The position numbers and the translations under genes are program-made. From an uncultured Oscillospiraceae bacterium (GTDB taxonomy: Bacteria; Bacillota; Clostridia; Oscillospirales; Oscillospiraceae), in contig CAKUIM010000035.1 of the NCBI GenBank assembly GCA_934660965.1, positions 1-19,901 on the forward strand: a stretch of 19,901 nucleotides of DNA, read 5' to 3'. The notes under the pieces were generated by a model. That model saw nothing but the letters and a program-made list of their open reading frames with translations, made no database searches and was not told the origin of the DNA. The stretch's first letter is position 1. The number at the start of each line of letters is the position of its first letter. This document shows, in pieces, positions 14,233 through 19,901 of the stretch.

Positions 14233-15621
14233 TTACAGGGCGGGGAAGCGCTCCATAATGGCCCGGGCGGCCAGCTTGCCCGCGCCCATGGCCTGAATGA
14301 CGGTGGCCGCGCCGGTTACCGCGTCGCCGCCGGCATAGACGCCCTCGCGGCTGGTGCGCATGGTGGCCTCGTCCACCACGAAGCAGCCGTGGGAATTGAG
14401 CTCCAGCGTCTTGTCCGCCAGGCGGATGATGGGGTTGGGGCTGGTGCCCAGGGCCATGATGACCGTGTCGGCCTCCATGGTGAAGTCGGAGCCGGGCACC
14501 TCTACCGGGCGGCGGCGGCCCTTCTCGTCGGGCTCGCCCAGCTCCATGCGCAGGCAGGACAGGCCCACGGCGTGGCCGTTCTCGCCGCCGATGACCTGGG
14601 TGGGGTTGGTGAGGAAGTGGAACTCGATGCCCTCCTCCATGGCGTGCTCCACCTCTTCGGCCCGGGCGGGCATCTCCTCCCGGCTCCGGCGGTACACCAC
14701 GTGGACCCGGGCGCCCAGGCGGCGGGCGCAGCGGGCGGCGTCCATGGCCACGTTGCCGCCGCCCACCACCGCCACGCTGCGGCTTGCGGCCACAGGGGTG
14801 TCATACCCCTCCTGCCAGGCATGCATGAGGTTGACGCGGGTGAGGTACTCGTTGGCGGAGTACACCCCGGCCAGATCCTCGCCGGGGATGCCCATGAACT
14901 TTGGAAGGCCCGCGCCGGTGGCAAGGAAGATGGCGTCGTAGCCCTGGGCGAACAGCTCGTCCAGGGTGGCCACCCGGCCGATGACCTTGTTGGTGCGGAT
15001 CTGCACGCCCATGGAGCAGAGGTCCTCCTGGGTGCGCCGGACGATGGCCTTGGGCAGGCGGAACTCGGGGATGCCGTATACCAGCACGCCGCCGATGGTG
15101 TGGAAGGCCTCGAAGAGGGTGACCACATAGCCCTGGCGGGACAGGTCATAGGCGCAGGTCAGGCCCGCGGGGCCGGAGCCCACCACCGCCACATGCACGC
15201 CGTTGCGGGGGTGCTCGGGCTGGGCCGGCTCCTTGTGATGGGCCAGGTGCCAGTCGGCCACAAAGCGCTCCAGCCGGCCGATGGCCACCGCCTCGCCCTT
15301 GATGCCCCGCACGCACTTGGCCTCGCACTGGCGCTCCTGGGGGCAGACCCGGCCGGAGATGGCGGGCAGACCGTTGGTGGCGGAGATGACCTGATAGGCG
15401 CCCTCAAAGTCGCCCTGGGCCACCTTGGCGATAAAGTCGGGGATGCGCACGTTTACCGGGCAGCCCTCCACGCAGAAGGGCTTCTTGCACTGCAGGCACC
15501 GCCCGGCCTCCCGGACGGCCATTTCCTCGGTGTAGCCCAGGGCTACCTCATTAAAGTTGTGGATACGCTCCTCACCGCTCTGCTGGGGCATGGCGGTGCG
15601 GGGGGAAGCCATGTCGGCCAT
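14233..15621 (-). CDS. nfnB: NfnB-type NADPH-binding subunit (GltD/SudA family)
   Basis: A 462-residue iron-sulphur flavoprotein of the glutamate synthase small-subunit family. The N-terminal cysteine cluster (Cys42, 45, 50, 54, then Cys93, 99, 103) would hold two [4Fe-4S] centres. An FAD-binding GSGPAG (148-153) and an NADP-binding VGGGNVAMD (286-294) followed by VVYRRS complete the fold. Beside an nfnA-like gene, with no large glutamate synthase subunit nearby, it is best read as NfnB of the electron-bifurcating NADH-dependent ferredoxin:NADP+ oxidoreductase. The start ATG overlaps the nfnA TGA by one base, with AAAGGGGG upstream, implying coupled translation. A stand-alone GltA/SudA role is the alternative. 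Confidence 0.9.
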   Translation of the reverse strand: MADMASPRTAMPQQSGEERIHNFNEVALGYTEEMAVREAGRCLQCKKPFCVEGCPVNVRIPDFIAKVAQGDFEGAYQVISATNGLPAISGRVCPQERQCEAKCVRGIKGEAVAIGRLERFVADWHLAHHKEPAQPEHPRNGVHVAVVGSGPAGLTCAYDLSRQGYVVTLFEAFHTIGGVLVYGIPEFRLPKAIVRRTQEDLCSMGVQIRTNKVIGRVATLDELFAQGYDAIFLATGAGLPKFMGIPGEDLAGVYSANEYLTRVNLMHAWQEGYDTPVAASRSVAVVGGGNVAMDAARCARRLGARVHVVYRRSREEMPARAEEVEHAMEEGIEFHFLTNPTQVIGGENGHAVGLSCLRMELGEPDEKGRRRPVEVPGSDFTMEADTVIMALGTSPNPIIRLADKTLELNSHGCFVVDEATMRTSREGVYAGGDAVTGAATVIQAMGAGKLAARAIMERFPAL

Positions 15622-16496
15622 CAGCGAGCGCCCCCTTTCTGGTTGGCTTCGGCGGCGTCCGCCATTTTCTGAAGGTTGCAGACGTGGCGCTCCATGGCCT
15701 GCTGCTCCTGGGCGCGGTAGACCGCGTTGCGGCGGATGAGCTCGGCATAGTCCACCTCGTGGCCGTCAAAGTCGGGCCCGTCCACGCAGGCGAAGCGGGT
15801 CTTGCCGCCCACCGTTACCCGGCAGCAGCCGCACATGCCGGTGCCGTCCACCATCAGCGGGTTGAGGGACACCAGGGTCTTCAGGCCGAAGGGCCGGGTG
15901 GTGTCCGCCACTGCCCGCATCATGGGGATGGGGCCGATGGCGATGGCCAGGTCGTATTTCGTGCCGGCGGAGAGCAGGGACTCCAGCTTGGAGGAGACAA
16001 AGCCGTGCTCGCCGTAGGAGCCGTCGTCGGTGGTAATGTAGAGGTTGGTGCAGCTGCGGCGGAATTCCTCCTCGAAGAACACAAGATCCCGGGTGCGGAA
16101 GCCCACGATCACGTCCACCTCATGGCCGGCGGCATGCAGGGCCTTGGCCTGGGGGAAGGCGATGGCGCAGCCCACGCCGCCGCCGATGACCACCGCGCGC
16201 TTTACGCCCTCCACCTCGGTGGGGTTGCCCAGGGGGCCCACCACGTCGGGCAGGAAGTCGCCGGCCTGGAGGGCGTCCAGCTTGTGGGTGGCCACGCCCA
16301 CCCGCTGATAGACGATGGAGATGGTGCCGCACACCGTGTCGTAATCGGAAATGGTCAGGGGGATGCGTTCGCCCATGGGGTCAGGGCGGACCATGACGAA
16401 CTGGCCGGGCTGCGCCTTGGCGGCGATGTCGGGACAGTCCAGGTCCATCAGCGTGATGGTCGGGGTCAGTCTGCGTTTTGCAACAATAATGGGCAT
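15621..16496 (-). CDS. nfnA: NfnA-type FAD/NAD-binding [2Fe-2S] subunit
   Basis: A 291-residue protein of the ferredoxin-NADP+ reductase / dihydroorotate dehydrogenase PyrK-like family. It has a flavin-binding segment RIPLTISD (44-51), a nucleotide-binding IGGGVGC (104-110) and cysteines 222, 224, 225 and 237 (MCGCCRV...FACVDGPDFDGHEVD), which fit a [2Fe-2S] site. With NfnB it should couple NADH and reduced ferredoxin oxidation to reduction of two NADP+, in the cytosol. The start has AAAGGAG about 9 nt upstream and a strong promoter at 16576-16604. The C-terminal 40 residues after the core are charged and probably helical. Confidence 0.9.
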   Translation of the reverse strand: MPIIVAKRRLTPTITLMDLDCPDIAAKAQPGQFVMVRPDPMGERIPLTISDYDTVCGTISIVYQRVGVATHKLDALQAGDFLPDVVGPLGNPTEVEGVKRAVVIGGGVGCAIAFPQAKALHAAGHEVDVIVGFRTRDLVFFEEEFRRSCTNLYITTDDGSYGEHGFVSSKLESLLSAGTKYDLAIAIGPIPMMRAVADTTRPFGLKTLVSLNPLMVDGTGMCGCCRVTVGGKTRFACVDGPDFDGHEVDYAELIRRNAVYRAQEQQAMERHVCNLQKMADAAEANQKGGAR

Positions 16497-16575
16497 TGGC
16501 GAACGCTCCTTTGCAGATTTGGTGCGGCCGGCATGGCCTGGATATGAAAATCAGGCAATCCGGCTCTAAAACTTT

Positions 16576-16604
16576 AGTATAGAGGCCGGCCGGGAAGATG
16601 TCAA
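16576..16604 (-). promoter_or_regulatory. Strong sigma-A-type promoter of nfnAB
   Basis: On the minus strand TTGACA (16604-16599) and TATACT (16581-16576) are 17 nt apart. The start near 16569 gives a leader of about 70 nt. Confidence 0.88.
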
Positions 16605-16609
16605 GAGCG

Positions 16610-16639
16610 GGTATAGTTTTGCCGCCGCCGGGAAAAATG
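16610..16639 (+). promoter_or_regulatory. Possible forespore-type promoter of the ger operon
   Basis: GGTATA (16610-16615) and AAAAATG (16633-16639) are 17 nt apart and partly match sigma-G boxes. No sigma-A promoter is evident on this strand before gerA. The match is weak. Confidence 0.22.
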
Positions 16640-16668
16640 CTGTATATCAAAAAGAAAGGAGGGGGCCC

Positions 16669-18189
16669 ATGGGCATTTTCGGTGCGCCCCGGCGCATGCC
16701 GCCGCCCCACCCCCGGCAGGAGCCCCGGTACGATATCCCCCTGACGGCGGCGGATATTTCCCGGGTATTTGAGGGCTGCGCGGACTTCAGCCGCCGCACT
16801 GCCCACCTGGGGGGAGACCCGGCGCGGCCGGTGGAGCTTCTTTATATCGCAGGGCAGGTGCGCAGCGAGCGGGCCTGCGACTATATCCTCCGCCCCCTGG
16901 CCCAGAGCCGGGCCCTGCGGGAGACCCCCGACTTTGCCGCCGCCTTCGCCGCCATGGCCGGCGGGGCCCTCTACTCCCTTAATGTCCAGGTGCGCACCAC
17001 AGCGGACCAGGTGCTCTTCGACATGGTGGACGGCTGGGTGGCCCTGTTCGTCCCCGGGCAGGCGCGCGCCCTGACCCTTTCCGCCGCCACCGAGGAAAAG
17101 CGCTCCGTGTCCGACCCGGAAAACGAGCCAGACGTCAAGGGCGCCCGGGACAGCTTTGTGGAGAGCCTGCGCACCAACACCTCCCTGGTGCGCAGGCGGC
17201 TGCGCACGCCGGAGCTGCGTGTGGACGAGCAGCTGGTGGGCCGGCAGTCGGTGACACCGGTGGATGTGGTGTATATCCGGGGCATCGCGGACGAGGCCCT
17301 GGCCGGGCGCATCCGCGCGCGGCTTGGGGAGATGGACATCGACGCCCTGCTCACCACCGGCAGCCTGGAGCCCTACCTCACCGGGCAGCTGGGAACCGCC
17401 TTCCCCCTCATCGCCTATACCGAGCGGCCCGACCGCTTCTGCGCCGGCCTTACGGAGGGCCGGGTGGGGGTGCTGGCCGACGGCCTGCCCGTTGGCTGGC
17501 TTGCCCCGGGGACGGTGGACCAGTTCTTCCGCACCGGCCAGGACCGCAGCCAGAACTGGATGGCGGCCTGCGCCCTCGCTGTGCTGCGCTACCTGTGTGT
17601 GCTTGTCACCCTGCTGCTCCCCGGGCTGTACGCCGCGGCGGTGCTCTTTCACCCGGAGCTTATCCCCCGGCGGCTGGCCCAGTCCATCATCGCCGCCCGG
17701 CAGAGCGTCCCGGTACCCACGCTGCTGGAAATTCTGCTTATGCTGCTCTCCTTCGAGGTGCTCCAGGAGGCCGGGCTGCGCCTGCCCTCCTCGATCGGCC
17801 AGACAGTGTCCATCCTGGGCGGCCTTGTGGTGGGCACCGCCGCGGTGGACGCAAAGCTGGTGAGCCCCGCGGTGCTGGTGGTGGTGGCCGTGGCCGGCAT
17901 CGCCGGCTACACCGCCCCCAGCCAGGACTTTGCCGCGGCGCTGCGCCTGTGGCGCTTCGGCATCACCGCCATGGCCGGGGTGCTGGGCCTTGTGGGGTTG
18001 GTGCTGGGCTGCATCCTTCTGATTTTTCACCTTGCCCGATTGGAGAGCTTCGGGGTGGCCTACCTCACGCCCTTTGCCTCCAATGCCGGGGAGCAAGCCC
18101 AGGGCCATGCGGTGCTGCGCCGGCCTGCACCCCTGACGAAGCTGCGGGAAAAATATCTCCACACCAAAAACAGGAGGAATCAGGCTTGA
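16669..18189 (+). CDS. GerA-family spore germination protein (receptor A subunit)
   Basis: A 506-residue protein of the GerA/SpoVAF family, the A subunit of nutrient germinant receptors in the spore inner membrane. The N-terminal cytoplasmic region has LLYIAGQVRSERACDYILRPL (about 58-78), then SFVESLRTNTSLVRRRLR, VDVVYIRGIAD and TERPDRFCAGLTEGRVGVLADGLP. The C-terminal half has about five membrane segments, with the signature FEVLQEAGLRLPSSIGQ and the following glycine-rich helix. Length is normal. The start has AAAGGAGGG about 8 nt upstream. Its stop overlaps the TTG of the next gene. Germinant specificity cannot be inferred. Confidence 0.93.
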   Translation: MGIFGAPRRMPPPHPRQEPRYDIPLTAADISRVFEGCADFSRRTAHLGGDPARPVELLYIAGQVRSERACDYILRPLAQSRALRETPDFAAAFAAMAGGALYSLNVQVRTTADQVLFDMVDGWVALFVPGQARALTLSAATEEKRSVSDPENEPDVKGARDSFVESLRTNTSLVRRRLRTPELRVDEQLVGRQSVTPVDVVYIRGIADEALAGRIRARLGEMDIDALLTTGSLEPYLTGQLGTAFPLIAYTERPDRFCAGLTEGRVGVLADGLPVGWLAPGTVDQFFRTGQDRSQNWMAACALAVLRYLCVLVTLLLPGLYAAAVLFHPELIPRRLAQSIIAARQSVPVPTLLEILLMLLSFEVLQEAGLRLPSSIGQTVSILGGLVVGTAAVDAKLVSPAVLVVVAVAGIAGYTAPSQDFAAALRLWRFGITAMAGVLGLVGLVLGCILLIFHLARLESFGVAYLTPFASNAGEQAQGHAVLRRPAPLTKLREKYLHTKNRRNQA

Positions 18190-18758
18190 GACGATGGATA
18201 TCCTTGCTTGCCCTGGCCGAGGCGCTGCTTTTGGCCGCCGGCTGCGCGCCCCAGGCCGGGGAGCTGGACGGTCTGGCCCTGGCCCGGACCCTTGGGGTGG
18301 ACGGCGCATCGGGGGGGCGCATCACCGCCCAGTGGGACGCCGTGGAGGGGGAGCAGACCGGCGCGTGCGTGCGATACGCATCGGCAGAGGGCTTTCTTTC
18401 CGCGCGCCAGGCCCTTCCCTGGGACGGCGGGCGGGAGATCGCCCTGACCAGCCTCTCCTACATTATAATAGGAAACGAGGCAGACCCCGGGGCGGTGCTG
18501 CTGCAGGTGCTGGAGGACCGGGAGATCAGCCCTGCCGCCGCGGTGTGGGCTGCGGAGGACGCATCCGCCCTCTTTGCGGGGGACGAAAGCGTTGCAGGCC
18601 GGCTGGATGTGCTCCTTGCCGCCGGCCAGGGGGCGCCCACAGCGGGTCAGGTCCTTGCCCGGCTGTGGGAGGAGGGGTGCGCCTGGGTGCCCCGCCTTGT
18701 CCTGCGGGGCGGGAGGCTCTGTGTGGACGGCGAGACGCAGTGGAGGGCTGCGCCGTGA
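18186..18758 (+). CDS. GerC-like germination lipoprotein, short form
   Basis: A 190-residue predicted lipoprotein with a basic start (MRRW), a hydrophobic signal and the lipobox LAAGC (Cys near residue 20). The mature part has GerC N-terminal features: LDGLALARTLGVD just after the lipobox, IALTSLSYIIIG and VLLQVLEDREIS. Typical GerC proteins are about twice as long, so the C-terminal domains are missing. The TTG at 18186 has AGGAGG about 8 nt upstream and overlaps the gerA stop (TTGA). The end overlaps the GTG of the next gene (GTGA). Nearby in-frame starts would cut into the signal peptide. Identification rests on position, lipobox and partial motifs, so it is less certain than its neighbours. 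Confidence 0.75.
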   Translation: MRRWISLLALAEALLLAAGCAPQAGELDGLALARTLGVDGASGGRITAQWDAVEGEQTGACVRYASAEGFLSARQALPWDGGREIALTSLSYIIIGNEADPGAVLLQVLEDREISPAAAVWAAEDASALFAGDESVAGRLDVLLAAGQGAPTAGQVLARLWEEGCAWVPRLVLRGGRLCVDGETQWRAAP

Positions 18759-19798
18759 GCGGCCGCGTTGCGCTCTCCCGGCGGCAGCTGGGGGCGGCCG
18801 CCTTTGCCGGGGGCCTTGCCCCGGCGGTGGCCCTCTCCGGCGGCGCGTGGCAGGGGGTGGCGCTGGCCGCGCCGGGGCTTTTGCTGGCCTTCTGGCTGCT
18901 TTTCCGCCTGGCTCCCCGGTGGGCTGGCCTGGGCGGCGTCCGCCGCGCCGCGCTGCGCTCCGGCTATGCCCTGTGGGCCCTGGCGCTGCTTGCCCGGGGC
19001 CTTGGCCGCTGCGCCGACCGCCTTTCCGCCACCGGCGGCGGCGGGGACGCCGCCCGGGTGTGGCTTATTGCCCTGGCGGCGGCGCCCCTCCTTTATCTTG
19101 CCCGGGGCAGCCGGGCCGCCTTTTTTCGCGGGGCGGAGCTTTGCTACCTGGCCGCAGCAGCCGCTGCCGCCGTCCTGGTGTGCTGGGGGGCTTTCCGGGT
19201 CTGTCCGGCCTATCTGGCCCGCCTGGCCCCCGGCGGCCTTGCCCGGGGTGCGCTGGCGGCGGTGGAGACGTCAGGGACGTTCCTGTTCCTCCTGCCCCAT
19301 ATGGACGACGCGGGGGTGGACGGGACGGCCCGGGACAGCGCCGGGACGCGCCTTCTGCCCTGGCTTGCCGCGCTGCTGGCCGCCCAGGCTGTTCTGTGCG
19401 CCGTGACAAGCGGCGTGCTGGGCCCCCGCCTTTCCGCCGCCGTGGCTGCCCCCTTCTTCAAGATGGCGGCCTGCCTGGGCCGGGCAGTGCGGGCCGAGGG
19501 GCTGGGCTCCGCGCTGTGGCTTTTTTCTGATATAATCTGGCTTGCGCTGCTGGCGTGGAGCGTGCCGGGGCTTACAAAAAATCTGCGCGCCGCGTGGGTG
19601 GCCCTGGGGGCGGTTGGGGCGGCCCTGGGGGCAGACCAAGTTTTTTCAGAGCGCTTCTGGGGCGCGGGGACTGTTGTTTTGTTGGCCGCCGCGGTGATTG
19701 TTTTGGCATCCGCGGGGGAAAATTGTGCCTGCCCCGCCGACGGAGGGACAACATCTTGTGGTGTCCCCCGGGGCAGGAAAAAACCTTGGAAAAAGTAA
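18755..19798 (+). CDS. GerB-like germination permease (APC superfamily)
   Basis: A 347-residue, extremely Ala/Leu/Gly-rich membrane protein with about ten hydrophobic segments, spaced as in GerAB-type endospore permeases of the APC superfamily. These are thought to bind the germinant. Supporting details are ETSGTFLFLLPHM in the middle, LFSDIIWLALLAW late in the protein, and its place in a ger operon. The tail (about 325-347) is basic and unusual, with three cysteines. The GTG at 18755 has GGAGGG 7 nt upstream and overlaps the GerC stop. Order A-C-B differs from the A-B-C or A-C-B mix known among operons. Sequence drift makes the family call moderate from this view. Confidence 0.75.
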   Translation: MSGRVALSRRQLGAAAFAGGLAPAVALSGGAWQGVALAAPGLLLAFWLLFRLAPRWAGLGGVRRAALRSGYALWALALLARGLGRCADRLSATGGGGDAARVWLIALAAAPLLYLARGSRAAFFRGAELCYLAAAAAAAVLVCWGAFRVCPAYLARLAPGGLARGALAAVETSGTFLFLLPHMDDAGVDGTARDSAGTRLLPWLAALLAAQAVLCAVTSGVLGPRLSAAVAAPFFKMAACLGRAVRAEGLGSALWLFSDIIWLALLAWSVPGLTKNLRAAWVALGAVGAALGADQVFSERFWGAGTVVLLAAAVIVLASAGENCACPADGGTTSCGVPRGRKKPWKK

Positions 19799-19808
19799 GA
19801 GAAAAGTG

Positions 19809-19837
19809 TTGACAACAGGCCGACAGTTTGGTATATT
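19809..19837 (+). promoter_or_regulatory. Strong sigma-A-type promoter at the right edge
   Basis: TTGACA (19809-19814) and TATATT (19832-19837) are 17 nt apart, just past the gerB-like stop. The roughly 57 nt after the expected start are GC-rich with a small CCGC-GGAA-GCGG hairpin and no convincing start codon with a properly spaced ribosome site. The product lies outside the window. Confidence 0.8.
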
Positions 19838-19901
19838 AATCGAGCGCCTGACGGACGGGGCACCGCGGAAGCGGGGTCTTGGAGGGATGAAGGCGGCAGG
19901 C

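Noticed and set aside
14233..15621. Glutamate synthase small subunit as the primary call
   Set aside because: No large subunit is nearby, and the coupled upstream gene is NfnA-like, so the NfnAB reading fits better.
16381..18309. Long minus-strand frame opposite the gerA gene
   Set aside because: It is a shadow of gerA and overlaps the nfnA start; the composition is not protein-like.
19728..19783. Hairpin with an A-run at the end of the gerB-like gene
   Set aside because: The 8-bp stem is followed by A, not T, on the plus strand. On the minus strand the U-run comes before the stem, so it is not a terminator in either direction.

Overview
The window looks like chromosome from a GC-rich, endospore-forming Firmicute of the class Clostridia, most plausibly Oscillospirales (the Flavonifractor, Lawsonibacter or Oscillibacter neighbourhood). 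The reasons are two spore gene sets (gpr and a gerA-type cluster), a T-box leader on ileS, AGGAGG-type ribosome binding sites, an NfnAB pair, DnaD/DnaC-type loaders, and frequent GTG and TTG starts. The placement is inferred from gene content, not from a database search.

Layout, left to right. Positions 107-1933 (-) hold typA/bipA with a promoter and terminator. Positions 2240-2821 (+) hold an HD-domain hydrolase, which converges on a membrane acyltransferase (3013-4173, -) across a shared bidirectional terminator. Positions 4467-6443 (-) form a two-gene replication operon: a DnaD-like protein, then a DnaC-like loader ATPase. Positions 6444-7074 hold no gene but a dense patch of repeats: a TIR-bounded cluster of hairpins, a GC-rich hairpin nearly identical to the typA terminator, and a 44-bp duplication of the ileS 3' end flanking a 157-bp insert. 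ileS (7075-9882, -) follows, with its T-box (9942-10214), then rpsT (10319-10582, -) from a TTG start. Divergent from rpsT is the spore protease gpr (10785-11681, +), then a YihY/BrkB-family membrane protein (11788-12651, +). Convergent to these are lspA and an RluD-type pseudouridine synthase (12743-14120, -), which overlap, preceded by nfnA-nfnB (14233-16496, -). Divergent from nfnA is a germinant-receptor operon in the order gerA, gerC-like, gerB-like (16669-19798, +), all overlapping. A strong sigma-A-type promoter at the right edge (19809-19837) drives something outside the window.

Most of the window is housekeeping: translation (typA, ileS, rpsT, rluD), replication initiation, lipoprotein processing and NADPH/ferredoxin balance, mixed with sporulation and germination genes. 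No phage, CRISPR, toxin or defence module is visible. The real anomaly is the accessory patch at 6535-7114. There a small insertion has duplicated the last 11 or so codons and the stop of ileS, leaving a perfect but untranslated copy downstream. I saw no larger undescribed system.
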